From assembly GCF_900091575.1 (NCBI RefSeq), contig NZ_FMCR01000006.1:458699-522698 (forward strand): a stretch of DNA of 64,000 nucleotides. The letters run 5' to 3'. A model generated the notes under the pieces. The model made no database searches and was not told where the DNA came from. It saw only the letters and a program-made list of their open reading frames with translations. How positions within the stretch are numbered: position 1 is the first letter of the stretch; every line of letters starts with the position of its first letter. Shown one piece after another: positions 33,032-42,239 of this stretch. This DNA comes from Micromonospora saelicesensis. GTDB taxonomy: Bacteria > Actinomycetota > Actinomycetes > Mycobacteriales > Micromonosporaceae. Both the position numbers and the translations under genes were made by a program.

Positions 33032-34067
33032 GGTTCACCAGCTCCTCGGCGAAGTGGCAGGCGCTGGCCCGCGCGGGGCCGACCTGCAGCAGCGGCGGGA
33101 CCTTCTCCCGGCACACCGGCTGAGCCATCGGGCACCGCGGGTTGAACGGGCAGCCCGGCGGGATGTTCATCAGGTTCGGCGGGAGGCCCTTGATCGTCCG
33201 GAGCTGCTGCCCCTTCTCGTCGAGGCGCGGGATCGAGTCGATCAGACCCAGCGTGTACGGGTGCGCCGGCTTGGCGTACAGCTCGTACACGTCGGCTTCC
33301 TCAACGATCCGGCCCGCGTACATGACCGCGATCCGGTCCGCGACGTCGGCGACCACGCCGAGGTCGTGGGTGATCAGGATCATGCCCATCTGCCGCTCGC
33401 GCTGAAGCTCGGCCAGCAGGTCCATGATCTGGGCCTGCACGGTCACGTCGAGGGCGGTGGTCGGCTCGTCCGCGATCAGCACCTCGGGGTCGAGCGCCAG
33501 CGACATCGCGATCATCGCGCGCTGCCGCATACCACCGGAGAACTGGTGCGGGTAGTTGTTGAACCGGCCCTTGGCGTTCGGGATCTTGACCTGGTCGAGC
33601 ATGTCGATCGCGCGCTTCTTGGCCTCCGCGCGACCCATGCCCCGCCGGACCCGGAACTGCTCGGCGATCTGGAACCCGACGGTGAAGACGGGGTTCAGCG
33701 CGGAGAGCGCGTCCTGGAAGATCATCGCGATGCCCTCGCCGCGGATGCGGCGGCGCTCCTCGTCGGACATGCGGAGCATGTCCTTGCCGTGGAAGCGGAC
33801 CTGCCCACCGGTGACGAAGCCGGGCGGCGTGTCGAGGATGCCCATGATGGTCTGCGCGGTGACGCTCTTACCGGAGCCGGACTCGCCGAGCACGGCGAGG
33901 GTCTCCCCCGCGTCGACGTGGTACGTGACCCCGTTGATGACCTTTGCGACGCCGTCCCGGGTGCGGAACTCCACCCGCAGGTCGTCGACCTCGAGCAGGC
34001 GGCCGGAGGGACGCCCGGACCCGCCGGGTCCCGGCGCTGACTGCTCGGACACGAGAATGTCGGACAA
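33024..34067 (-). CDS. Peptide ABC transporter ATP-binding protein (DppD type, second system)
   Basis: A 347-residue ATPase with a 20-residue Gly/Pro/Ser-rich head. It carries VEFRTRDGVAKVINGVTYHVDAGETLAVLGESGSGKS, signature FSGGMRQRAMIAMSLAL, Walker B VLIADEPTTALDVTVQAQIMDLL, ITHDLGVVADVADRIAVMYAGRI, and the cysteine tail GCPFNPRCPMAQPVC...C. It lies 11 bases downstream of the DppC-type permease gene and overlaps the DppF-type gene by 8 bases. It parallels the plus-strand gene at 16359-17390. Confidence 0.94.
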   Translation of the reverse strand: MSDILVSEQSAPGPGGSGRPSGRLLEVDDLRVEFRTRDGVAKVINGVTYHVDAGETLAVLGESGSGKSVTAQTIMGILDTPPGFVTGGQVRFHGKDMLRMSDEERRRIRGEGIAMIFQDALSALNPVFTVGFQIAEQFRVRRGMGRAEAKKRAIDMLDQVKIPNAKGRFNNYPHQFSGGMRQRAMIAMSLALDPEVLIADEPTTALDVTVQAQIMDLLAELQRERQMGMILITHDLGVVADVADRIAVMYAGRIVEEADVYELYAKPAHPYTLGLIDSIPRLDEKGQQLRTIKGLPPNLMNIPPGCPFNPRCPMAQPVCREKVPPLLQVGPARASACHFAEELVNRV

Positions 34068-34078
34068 CTGGATCTCCC

Positions 34079-35047
34079 CTAGCGGAGTTTCGGATCGAGG
34101 GCCTCGCGGACCGACTCACCGAGCATCACGAAGCTCAGCACTGCGGTGACGAGGAACGCGGCGGGGAAGAACACCAGCCCCGGCGCGACCCGGACGAACT
34201 GCTGCCCATCACTGATCATGATGCCCCAGGACACCACCGGCGACTTCAGACCGACGCCCAGGAACGACAGGGTGGCCTCGGCGCCGATGAACGAGCCGAC
34301 CATGATCGTGCCGTAGACCAGCAGCGGGGCCAGGCAGTTCGGCAGCAGGTGCTTGAGGATGATCCGGCCGGTGCCGGCACCCAGTGCGCGGGCCGCCACG
34401 ATGTAGTCGGCCTCCTTGGTGGCGAGCACCGAGGAGCGCATCAGCCGCATCACGACGGGCCAGCTCAGCACGATCAGTGACGCGATCACCAGGCCCATGA
34501 TCTGGGCCTTGCTGTTGCCGGCGCCCGACCCGTTGAAGGTGGTCAGGATGACGATCGCGCCGAGCACGAAGGGCAGACCGAAGAACACGTCGGCGATCCG
34601 GCTGAGCAGCGCGTCCACCCAGCCACCGCGGTAACCGGAGATGATGCCCATGGTTCCGCCGATGAGCAGGGTGCCCATTACGGAGAGCACGGCGACCACG
34701 ATGGAGGCCCGTGCGCCGTAGATGACCCGGGCGTAGACGTCGCGGCCCTGCACGTCGTAGCCGAACCAGCCATTGGCGGACGGCTTGTCGAGGCTGCGGG
34801 ACAGCGAGCCGTTGACCGCGTCGCCCGGAGCGAACAGCGCCGGGAAGGCCGCCATCAACAGGAAGATCACGATCAGCGTGGCCGAGATCCAGAACAGTGG
34901 CTTGCGCCGCAGATCCCGCCAGGCGTCGGCGAGCAGGCCGCGCGGCTTCTCGTTGCTCTGCGGCTGGCCCGCGGTGGCGGGTGCGGCGGAGTCGGTGGGG
35001 TGTGCGCCAGGGGTACTGACGATCGATGCGGTACTCGGGTCACTCAT
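34079..35047 (-). CDS. Peptide ABC transporter permease (DppC type, second system)
   Basis: A 322-residue permease. The N-terminus to residue 45 is Ser/Thr/Pro-rich, then GLLADAWRDLRRKPLFWISATLIVIFLLMAAFPALF, the periplasmic GYDVQGRDVYARVIYGARAS, and the EAA loop EADYIVAARALGAGTGRIILKHLLPNCLAPLL near 205-235. I chose the ATG at 35047 (MSDPSTASIV), which overlaps the stop of the DppB-type gene by 8 bases; the frame upstream lies inside that gene. Confidence 0.92.
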   Translation of the reverse strand: MSDPSTASIVSTPGAHPTDSAAPATAGQPQSNEKPRGLLADAWRDLRRKPLFWISATLIVIFLLMAAFPALFAPGDAVNGSLSRSLDKPSANGWFGYDVQGRDVYARVIYGARASIVVAVLSVMGTLLIGGTMGIISGYRGGWVDALLSRIADVFFGLPFVLGAIVILTTFNGSGAGNSKAQIMGLVIASLIVLSWPVVMRLMRSSVLATKEADYIVAARALGAGTGRIILKHLLPNCLAPLLVYGTIMVGSFIGAEATLSFLGVGLKSPVVSWGIMISDGQQFVRVAPGLVFFPAAFLVTAVLSFVMLGESVREALDPKLR

Positions 35048-35966
35048 AACGGATCCTCGGGTCCAGGGCGGCGTAGAGCAGGTCAACCAGCAGGTTCATC
35101 ACGAGATAGACCAGCACCAGGACGACCACGATTCCTACCACCGTGGCGCTTTCCTTGGTGATGATCGCCCGGAAGACCTGGCGGCCGATTCCGTTGATGC
35201 CGAAGATTCCCTCGGTGACGATCGCGCCACCCATCAGGGCACCCAGGTCGGTACCGAGCAGGGTCACCACCGGGATGAGCGAGTTGCGCAGCAGGTGCAC
35301 GCCGACCACCCGGCGCATCGGCAGGCCCTTGGCGATGGCGGTGCGCACGTAGTCCGCGCGACGGTTCTCGGCGATGCTCGTTCGTGCCACCCGGGCGATG
35401 TACGCCACTGACGCGCTGCCCAGCACGAAGCCCGGCACGATCAACTCGGACCACCGCATCTCGGAGGAGACGGTCGGCTTGATGATGCCCCACTGAACAC
35501 CCAGCAGCCACTGCAGCACGAAGCCGACCACGAAGACCGGCAGCGCGATCAGGAAGAGGGTGGAGACCAGGACCAGGTTGTCCAGGAAGCCGTTGCGCCG
35601 CAGACCGGACAGCACGCCGGCGCCGAGGCCGATGATCGCCTCGATGGCGAGCGCCACGAGGGCCAGCTTCAGGGTGTTCGGGTACGAAGTCAGGATGATG
35701 TCGCTGATCTCGCGCTGCGAGAACGTCTGACCGAAGTCGCCCTGGAGCAGGTTCTTCATGTAGTTGGCGTACTGCACGAAGACGTTCTGGTCGAGGTGGT
35801 ACTTCTCGGTCATGAAGGCGATGTACTGGTCCGGGCAGCGACGCTCACCGCACTTGCCGGCGAACGGATCGCCCGGAACGGCCCAGACGAGCCAGTAGAT
35901 CAGGAACGTCGTACCGATGAAGACCGGCACGAGTTGGAGCAGCCGTCTCAACAGATAACGGCCCAT
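35040..35966 (-). CDS. Peptide ABC transporter permease (DppB type, second system)
   Basis: A 308-residue permease. Start MGRYLLRRLLQLVPVFIGTTFLIYWLVWAVPGDPF, then a periplasmic segment with two cysteines (GKCGERRCPDQYIAFM), and the EAA loop ENRRADYVRTAIAKGLPMRRVVGVHLLRNSLIPVVTLLG. I chose the ATG at 35966 because it matches the family start and an upstream AGGACCACC; the frame continues to 36047 without family sequence. The hairpin at 36059-36100 lies between it and the SBP gene. Confidence 0.92.
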   Translation of the reverse strand: MGRYLLRRLLQLVPVFIGTTFLIYWLVWAVPGDPFAGKCGERRCPDQYIAFMTEKYHLDQNVFVQYANYMKNLLQGDFGQTFSQREISDIILTSYPNTLKLALVALAIEAIIGLGAGVLSGLRRNGFLDNLVLVSTLFLIALPVFVVGFVLQWLLGVQWGIIKPTVSSEMRWSELIVPGFVLGSASVAYIARVARTSIAENRRADYVRTAIAKGLPMRRVVGVHLLRNSLIPVVTLLGTDLGALMGGAIVTEGIFGINGIGRQVFRAIITKESATVVGIVVVLVLVYLVMNLLVDLLYAALDPRIRYE

Positions 35967-36058
35967 GGGGTGGTCCTCCAGACAGGGGGCGCGTCGGACG
36001 GCCGACACGGTGGTGACAACGTGCGAGTGGAGTGTTGTAACACCCAATCGCGGAACGG

Positions 36059-36100
36059 CCCCGGGTCGGGCTCACCGGATGTGGCGAGCCCGACCCGGGG
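36059..36100 (-). terminator. Intra-operon hairpin after the second SBP gene
   Basis: A perfect 15-base stem (CCCCGGGTCGGGCTC at 36059-36073 and complement at 36086-36100) with a 12-base loop lies 14 bases after the SBP stop. Position and strength mirror the hairpin at 14281-14312 in the first operon. Confidence 0.7.
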
Positions 36101-36114
36101 TCAGACCGTTCGGA

Positions 36115-37755
36115 TCAGAGCTCGACCGAGGTGATGTCGATCTCGCCGACGTTGTTCAGCTCGAGCTTCTTGATCTTCTCCGAGTGGCCGGACTGCTGAC
36201 CGTAGAAGTAGACCGGGATGCTCGGGACGTCCTGGTCGACCTTCTCGACCGCCTTGGCGAACGCCTCGTGCGAGGCCTCCAGGCTCGGCGCGCCGCTGGC
36301 CTGCTTGGCAAGGGCGTCGACCTCGGGGTTGCTGTAGAGGCCGTCGTTCGAGGAGCCGTTGGTGATGAACAGCGGGTTGACCCAGTTCTCGACGTCCGGG
36401 TAGTCCTGCTGCCAGGCAGCGCGGTACGGGCCGGTCATCTTGTGGGCGTTGATGTTCTGGCGGAACACCGCGAAGGTCGGCACACCCTCGGCCCGAGCGT
36501 TGATGTTGAGGTTGGTCTTGACCTGCTGCGCGACGGCGTCCATCCAGTCCTTGTGGGCGGAGTCCGCGTTGTAGTAGAAGACCATCTCACCGGTGAAGCC
36601 ACCGGCCTCGGCGAGCAGCGTCTTGGCCGTCTCCGGGTCGAACTTGCAGGCGGTGCAGTTGCCCGGCTTGGCGCCCGGGGTCAGCGGGTTCGCCCAGCTG
36701 TCGGCCGGCTTGCGGGTGCCGAAGAAGATCTTGTCCGAGATCTCCTGCCGGTTGACCGCCAGCGACACCGCACGACGCAGCTTCGGGTTCGCGAAGCGCT
36801 TGTCGTAGATCGGGAACGCGATGAACGCGGTCGACGGCGTGACGGTCGAGCGGCCCCGGTCACCGAGGTCGGTCTTCCACTTGTCACCGGCGAGCGCCGA
36901 GGTGGGGACAACCTCCATGAAGTCGAGGTTGTTGGCCAGCAGATCGGCGTAGGCGGCGTTGTCGTCCTGGTACAGCTTGACGTCGACGTCCTTGACCTTC
37001 ATCTTGTCGCGAAGGTTGTAGTCGTCGAAGCGCGTCAGCTTGATGAGGGAGTTGTCCTCCCAGGACACGAACTTCACCGGGCCGTTGCCGATCGGCTTGT
37101 TCTTGCCGAACTCTTCCGGCTTCATGGTGAAGAACACGTCCGGCAGCGGCATGAAGGCGCTGTAGCCGAGCTTGGTCGGGAAGACCGCGGTCGGCGCCGC
37201 CAGGGTGACCTCGAAGGTCTGCTCGTCGATGACCTTCAGGCCGGACAGCTTGTCGGCCGTCGGCGTCGGGGCCTTCTTCGGGCCGTCCGCGCCATCCGGG
37301 TCCGTGGTGTAGGTCTGGTCGAAGCCCGCGATGTCCGCGAAGAAGGTGCCGTTCTGCGCGCCGTTCGGCGAGTAGGCGGCCCAGTTCCAGGCGTCGACGA
37401 AGTTCTTCGCCTTGACCTCGGTACCGTCGTGGAACTTGGTACCGGCCTTGATCTTGATCGTGAAGACCTTGGAGTCCGTGGTGTTGATGGACTCCGCCAG
37501 CGCGTTACGCGGGGCCCCACCGTCGTTCGGGTACTCGACCAGGCCGGTCCACATCCAGTCGATGATCTTGCCGCCACCGGTCTCCGTGGTGTTCGACGGG
37601 ACCAGCGGGTTCTCCGGCTGGACGCCGTGAACAACGATCGAGCCGTCCGTGCTGGCGGCAGTATCGCCGTCGCCGCCGCTCGAGCAACCGCTCGCGACAA
37701 GCGCGGCAGCCGCGCTGAGCGCGATGGCGCTCGTCGCCCGCTTCGAGACTCTCAT
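36115..37755 (-). CDS. Peptide ABC transporter substrate-binding lipoprotein (second system)
   Basis: A 546-residue family 5 solute-binding protein. The signal MRVSKRATSAIALSAAAALVASGC has a clear lipobox ASGC with the lipidated cysteine at residue 24. Family motifs include PENPLVPSNTTETGGGKIIDWMW, FHDGTEVKAKNFVDAWNWAAYSPNG, IGNGPVKF, RRAVSLAVNRQEIS and the C-terminal DVPSIPVYFYGQQSGH. It is the first gene of the second importer operon. A cysteine pair (GNCTAC near residue 365) is an unusual local feature and may form a disulfide. Confidence 0.94.
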   Translation of the reverse strand: MRVSKRATSAIALSAAAALVASGCSSGGDGDTAASTDGSIVVHGVQPENPLVPSNTTETGGGKIIDWMWTGLVEYPNDGGAPRNALAESINTTDSKVFTIKIKAGTKFHDGTEVKAKNFVDAWNWAAYSPNGAQNGTFFADIAGFDQTYTTDPDGADGPKKAPTPTADKLSGLKVIDEQTFEVTLAAPTAVFPTKLGYSAFMPLPDVFFTMKPEEFGKNKPIGNGPVKFVSWEDNSLIKLTRFDDYNLRDKMKVKDVDVKLYQDDNAAYADLLANNLDFMEVVPTSALAGDKWKTDLGDRGRSTVTPSTAFIAFPIYDKRFANPKLRRAVSLAVNRQEISDKIFFGTRKPADSWANPLTPGAKPGNCTACKFDPETAKTLLAEAGGFTGEMVFYYNADSAHKDWMDAVAQQVKTNLNINARAEGVPTFAVFRQNINAHKMTGPYRAAWQQDYPDVENWVNPLFITNGSSNDGLYSNPEVDALAKQASGAPSLEASHEAFAKAVEKVDQDVPSIPVYFYGQQSGHSEKIKKLELNNVGEIDITSVEL

Positions 37756-38335
37756 TCCGAGGGGCCTCCTCTTTCTAACCAGGTTCCGTCGTGGGTTTCA
37801 CGCACGTTTGGGGGTGACACCGCCCGACCACCCCGGGGCGCGGGTCGCCGGGACCACAGGGAAGTTGGGGACACCCCTGATGTTCCGATCCGCCGGGCTC
37901 CCCCACCAACGAGGCGTGACACGACGCAATCGACACAGCCACGGGCCGCCGAGATCGGCGGAATCGTGGTCGTGGGGCGTACGGAGTGCCACACACCGAT
38001 GGTGAGGTGCTGCCACTGTGACACCCACTGGCCTCTTCCGTGAAGGTGCCGTTATCAAGCCGTTAGTTGCCCGCCACGTTGCCGATACTTGAAAAATGAT
38101 CATAAAAGGGTCGACGCGGGCGGCACTGAGCAGGAAATACGTTGCGCCGCCCGAACAGCCGGCCTCCGCCCGTGCGCGAGCCCCGAGGTCACCCGAGCCC
38201 GGTGGGACGTCCGTCACGACTCACGTTTCGACCCATCCGGATGAGGGCCCCTACGGCTACCCGGACACGATCACCGGCTGGGTGTACGAGGGCGCGCCGG
38301 ACGTTTCTCTGATCCTCGCCGGTGCCGACGCGCCG
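37756..38335. other. 580-base gap upstream of the second SBP gene
   Basis: No gene could be supported. The strand-minus promoter of the SBP operon should be here. A short AT-richer patch around 38085-38105 (TTGAAAAATGATCATAAAAG) stands out from the GC-rich surroundings and contains the palindrome ATGATCAT. A 96-codon frame at 38096-38386 overlaps the response-regulator gene and looks spurious. Confidence 0.5.
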
Positions 38336-39028
38336 TCACACGAGGCGGCGATCCGCCGCCCAACGGGAGAGTTCGTAGCGGTTTGACATCTGAAGCTTGC
38401 GCAGCACGTTCGACACGTGCGTCTCCACCGTCTTGATGGAGATGAAGAGCTCCTTGGCGATCTCCTTGTACGCGTACCCCCGGGCCAGCAGCCGCAGCAC
38501 CTCACGCTCACGGTTGGTGAGCTGGTCCAGCTCCGGGTCGGCCACCGGCGCGTCCGGCCGGGCCGCGAAGGCGTCCAGCACGAACCCGGCCAGCCGAGGG
38601 CTGAACACCGCATCACCGTCGGCCACGCGACGGATCGCGGCAGCCAACTCGTCCGGGGAGATGGTCTTGGTGACGTACCCGCGGGCACCGGCACGGATCA
38701 GCCCGATCACGTCCTCCGCCGCGTCGGAGACGCTCAACGCGAGGAACTTGACCTGCGGGTGCGTACGCCGCATCGCCTCCAGCACCGCGCGACCGCCACC
38801 GTCGGGCATGTGCACGTCGAGCAGCACCACGTCCGGGCCGACGGCGGCGATCCGGGTGACCGCCTCGGCCACCGTGCTCGCCTCGCCCACCACATCGACG
38901 TGGGCGCCCAACTCCGCGCGCACCCCGGCTCGGAACATGGCGTGGTCGTCCACCAGGAACACCCGCAGCCGCTCGGGGCGGGCATCCGCCGGGTCGAGGT
39001 GCTCGGTCGACTGCTCGGCCATGGTCAT
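38336..39028 (-). CDS. LuxR/NarL-family response regulator
   Basis: A 230-residue regulator. The receiver domain (about residues 18-135) has the acidic pair in VFLVDDHAMFRAG, the phosphorylatable aspartate in VVLLDVHMPDGGG near 75, and the lysine in GYVTKTISPDEL near 125. The C-terminal LuxR HTH is LTNREREVLRLLARGYAYKEIAKELFISIKTVETHVSNVLRKL. It overlaps the upstream PspC-domain kinase gene by 4 bases, so it is its cognate partner. Likely targets are the divergent envelope genes. Confidence 0.95.
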   Translation of the reverse strand: MTMAEQSTEHLDPADARPERLRVFLVDDHAMFRAGVRAELGAHVDVVGEASTVAEAVTRIAAVGPDVVLLDVHMPDGGGRAVLEAMRRTHPQVKFLALSVSDAAEDVIGLIRAGARGYVTKTISPDELAAAIRRVADGDAVFSPRLAGFVLDAFAARPDAPVADPELDQLTNREREVLRLLARGYAYKEIAKELFISIKTVETHVSNVLRKLQMSNRYELSRWAADRRLV

Positions 39029-40290
39029 CTGTTCCTCTCCGCTGCGGACGAGTCCCGGGAGATCGGCAGGATCAACCGGACCTCGGTCCCCTCCCCCGGG
39101 CCGGACCGTATTTCGGCCCGTCCGCCGTGCCGCTTCATCCGCCCGATGATCGAGCCGCGTACGCCGTGCCGGTGGTCCTCCACGGTATCCGGATCGAAGC
39201 CCTTCCCCCGGTCCCGGACGAAGACACTGACCTGATCCGGCTCCACCTCGGCGTAGAGCGACACGGTCTGCACGCCTGCGTGCCGGGCCGCGTTCACCAA
39301 CGCCTCCCGCGCGGCCGCGACCAGCGCGCCGACCTTCTCGTCGGTCTCCCGGTCCCCCACCACCACCGTCTCCACGCTGATCGCGAAGGTGTCCTCGACC
39401 TCGGCCGCGGCCTGTTCGAGAGCGGCGGCGAAGCGCTCGCTCGGCGAAGCGGTCGGCTTGTAGAGCCAGTTGCGCAGCGAACGCTCCTGCCCCCGGGCCA
39501 GCCGCTGCACCGTCTTGACGTCGCCGGCGTTGCGCTGGATCAGTGCCAACGTGTGCAGCACCTGGTCGTGCACCATCGCGGCCAGCTCGGCCCGCTCCTG
39601 CTCGCGGATGCGCCCCTCACGCTCCGAGCGGAGCTGGCTGTACGTCCGCCAGAGCACCGGCGCGGCGACCACGCCGACGCCCGCCAGCCCGACCAACGCG
39701 AAGATCACGCCATTGATCACCGCATCGAAGTTCTGTGCCGGTGAGTAGACGGCCGCGACGCCGATGATGCCGACCGCGACCAGCACTCCCCCGCCGATGA
39801 ACCGCAGCACGAAGGCCCGCCGGTCGCTCTCCTCGACGACCGCGCCCAGCCAGGGCACCGGCATCGCGTCGCCCCACTGTCGCCGCCGCTCGGGCGCGGA
39901 CTGGTGCCAGATGACCCCGGCGCCGACCGCGATGATGGCCACCAACCAACCGGCGGTGCCCGCCGCGCCGACCGAGTCGAAGACCATCACCTGGATCAAC
40001 AGGACACCGAGCCCGATCCCCACGAACGGCAGGAGTTGGGCGACGTCCCGCCGGGGCGGCACCGCGGTGTCACCGGGACGCAGCGGCACCACCGCCCAGA
40101 AGGCCGCGTAGAGCAGCAGGCCCAGCCCGCTGAGCCCGAGCAGGACCATGAACGCGACGCGCACCCGCAGCACCGAGATGCCGAGATGGTCGGCGATACC
40201 GGCGGCGACGCCGGCGGCCATCCGGTGCTCCGGGGCGCGGTAGAGGCGCGGGGGCGGTGTCACGGTGCTGATCGGAGGCTCCCTGGTCAC
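39025..40290 (-). CDS. PspC-domain sensor histidine kinase (HisKA_3/NarL class)
   Basis: A membrane sensor kinase of about 421 residues. The N-terminal PspC domain reads RLYRAPEHRMAAGVAAGIADHLGI with its helix GLSGLGLLLYAAFWAVVPLRP, followed by several more hydrophobic segments (LLPFVGIGLGVLLIQVMVF, AGWLVAIIAVGAGVIW, GGGVLVAVGIIGVAAVY, GVIFALVGLAGVGVVAAPVLW). The phosphoacceptor is in MVHDQVLHTLALIQRNAGD. The ATPase domain shows REALVNAARHAG (N box) and VRDRGKGFDPD (G box). The start is uncertain: GTG at 40290 is listed; GTG at 40263 or 40350 also fit. It forms a two-component system with the 4-base-overlapping regulator. Confidence 0.88.
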   Translation of the reverse strand: MTREPPISTVTPPPRLYRAPEHRMAAGVAAGIADHLGISVLRVRVAFMVLLGLSGLGLLLYAAFWAVVPLRPGDTAVPPRRDVAQLLPFVGIGLGVLLIQVMVFDSVGAAGTAGWLVAIIAVGAGVIWHQSAPERRRQWGDAMPVPWLGAVVEESDRRAFVLRFIGGGVLVAVGIIGVAAVYSPAQNFDAVINGVIFALVGLAGVGVVAAPVLWRTYSQLRSEREGRIREQERAELAAMVHDQVLHTLALIQRNAGDVKTVQRLARGQERSLRNWLYKPTASPSERFAAALEQAAAEVEDTFAISVETVVVGDRETDEKVGALVAAAREALVNAARHAGVQTVSLYAEVEPDQVSVFVRDRGKGFDPDTVEDHRHGVRGSIIGRMKRHGGRAEIRSGPGEGTEVRLILPISRDSSAAERNR

Positions 40291-40445
40291 GGTGGCGGAC
40301 AGGTCGAGGTCGGTGACTCGATCGTCACACGCTGCGGCGTCCACGACCACGGGGACGCCCCCGACATTCCGGCCGCCGGATCTCAGGGTGGGGTCAGGGT
40401 CGGGTCCTGAGGTCGTTCGGGTGGACCGGGCAGCAGGATCGAAGC

Positions 40446-42239
40446 ATGACCGAGGAAGCTGCCCCGCCGCCCCGACCGGGGTCGGCACAGCCGGGCGGTT
40501 CAGCACCGCCCCCGCCCACCACCACGCCCACTGAATGGACCGAGCCCAGCACGTTCGGTCCGCACGCTGGCGGCGACGCGACCGCCGGCACCGCGCCCGG
40601 CGAGCCGGCCGACGGCTACGCGCCGCCCACGGCGGGCTACGGCCCAGGCCCGGGGTTCGCGGCGGGCACCGGCTACGGCCCGGGCGGCACGCCACAGGGG
40701 CCGGGTGGTCCCGGTCCGTCCGCGCCACCACCGCCCCTGGGCGGCACCGGCTTCACCTCGCGGTACGGGCTGGTCCGGCCGCGCGAGGGGCGGTACCTGG
40801 CCGGCGTCTGCGCGGCGATCGGGCGCGCCACCAACACCGATCCGGTGCTCTGGCGGGTGCTGCTCGCGGTGCTCGGGTTCTTCGGGGGCATCGGCATCCT
40901 GGTGTACGTCGCCGCCTGGCTGATCATCCCGAACGAGGGCGACACCGCGTCCCCCGTCGAGTCCATGCTCGGTCGTGGTCGCTCCAGCATGTCCCCGGTG
41001 ACGGTGATCGTCCTGGGCATCCTGGTCGCGGCCAGCTTCGCGTACATCGTCACCGACGCCTTCCGCGCGGTGCTGCTCGGCGCGGCCATCCTGGTCGCCG
41101 GCGCGCTCCTGCTCAACCGGGACGGCCGCAATCCACGGCCCGGCACCCCGGCTGGTCCGCCGCCCGCCGCGCCGTCCGGCAACCCGGCCGGTCCGGTCGT
41201 CCCACCGGTGACCTGGCCCGCACCGTCGTACGGCGCGGCCCCGTCGACCGGCCCGGCGGGGACGCCGCCGATGTTCGGCACCGGTCCGGGGTACGCCACC
41301 GCGACGACGGGGGCGACGCCCACCGTCACCATCCCGGCGTACGACGCGCCGCCGACCAGCGCGACGCAGCCGGTGTCCGGGGTCGGTCCGGTGTCCGGGC
41401 AACCGGCCGGCACGACGGCTGCCCAGCCCGGCTGGCCGAGCACCGCCATGCCCAGCGCCGGCTGGCCGTCGGCACCGGTGAGCAGCACACCCGCTGCCCC
41501 GGCCGGCTATCCGACCGCCCCGCCGCCCTCCGGTTACCGGCCCCCGTTCGCGCCGCACGGCCCGTACGCTTCGCCGGCCCCGGCCGCGCCTCGTCCACCC
41601 AAGCCACCGAAGCCGCCGAAGCGCCCCAAGGAGCGCTCGCCGCTCGGCGCGGTGACCTTCTCGCTGATCTTCCTGGTGCTCGGTCTGGTCGCCCTGCTCG
41701 ACCTGCTGGACGTCTTCGCCATCAGCGCCTCGGCGTACTTCGCGGCCGCGCTGGCCACGATCGCGCTCGGCCTGCTGGTCGGCACGTGGTTCGGGCGGGC
41801 CCGCTGGCTCATCGCGCTCGGTCTGGTGACCGCGGCCGCGCTGGGCACGGCGACCGTCGCCGAGTCCTACGACCGGATCCGGGGGGTCGACGGCGCGGTG
41901 ACCTGGGCGCCCACCGACTACCGCGACCTGGCGGACCGGTACGAGAACAGCTTCGGCGACGCCGTGCTCGACCTGCGCGGGATCGACTTCGCGAAACGGG
42001 ACAGCCAGGTGACAGTGGCCGTCAACTTCGGCCAGGCGACGGTCGTCGTGCCGCCGAACGTGGACGTCACCACCGTGGCCGACGTCAACGCCGGTGACGC
42101 CACCGTCTTCGGCAACCGCTCCGGCGGGCTGGACGGCCGCCTGCGGGAATCCACCGACGTCGGCGCGGACGGGCCCGGCGGCGGGACCCTGCGCCTCTAC
42201 ATCCATGTCAATGCCGGCAACCTGGAGGTGACCCGGTGA
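40446..42239 (+). CDS. PspC-domain protein with LiaF-like C-terminal domain
   Basis: A 597-residue membrane protein. Residues 1-100 are Pro/Gly/Ala-rich. A PspC domain follows (LVRPREGRYLAGVCAAIGRATNTDPVLWRVLLAVLGFFGGIGILVYVAAWLIIP), then two hydrophobic segments, a 150-residue Pro/Thr/Ala-rich low-complexity region, three more helices (AVTFSLIFLVLGLVALLDLL, AALATIALGLLVGTWF, WLIALGLVTAAALGTATVA), and a beta-rich C-terminus (FGDAVLDLRGIDF, VTVAVNFGQATVVVPPNVDV) resembling the LiaF/toast-rack fold. It is divergent from the kinase gene and overlaps the next gene by 4 bases. An envelope-stress sensor role is inferred. Confidence 0.85.
   Translation: MTEEAAPPPRPGSAQPGGSAPPPPTTTPTEWTEPSTFGPHAGGDATAGTAPGEPADGYAPPTAGYGPGPGFAAGTGYGPGGTPQGPGGPGPSAPPPPLGGTGFTSRYGLVRPREGRYLAGVCAAIGRATNTDPVLWRVLLAVLGFFGGIGILVYVAAWLIIPNEGDTASPVESMLGRGRSSMSPVTVIVLGILVAASFAYIVTDAFRAVLLGAAILVAGALLLNRDGRNPRPGTPAGPPPAAPSGNPAGPVVPPVTWPAPSYGAAPSTGPAGTPPMFGTGPGYATATTGATPTVTIPAYDAPPTSATQPVSGVGPVSGQPAGTTAAQPGWPSTAMPSAGWPSAPVSSTPAAPAGYPTAPPPSGYRPPFAPHGPYASPAPAAPRPPKPPKPPKRPKERSPLGAVTFSLIFLVLGLVALLDLLDVFAISASAYFAAALATIALGLLVGTWFGRARWLIALGLVTAAALGTATVAESYDRIRGVDGAVTWAPTDYRDLADRYENSFGDAVLDLRGIDFAKRDSQVTVAVNFGQATVVVPPNVDVTTVADVNAGDATVFGNRSGGLDGRLRESTDVGADGPGGGTLRLYIHVNAGNLEVTR

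Noticed and set aside
38096..38386. A 96-codon frame between the SBP and response-regulator genes
   Set aside because: It overlaps the end of the response-regulator gene, has no RBS or recognisable domain, and its composition looks random.
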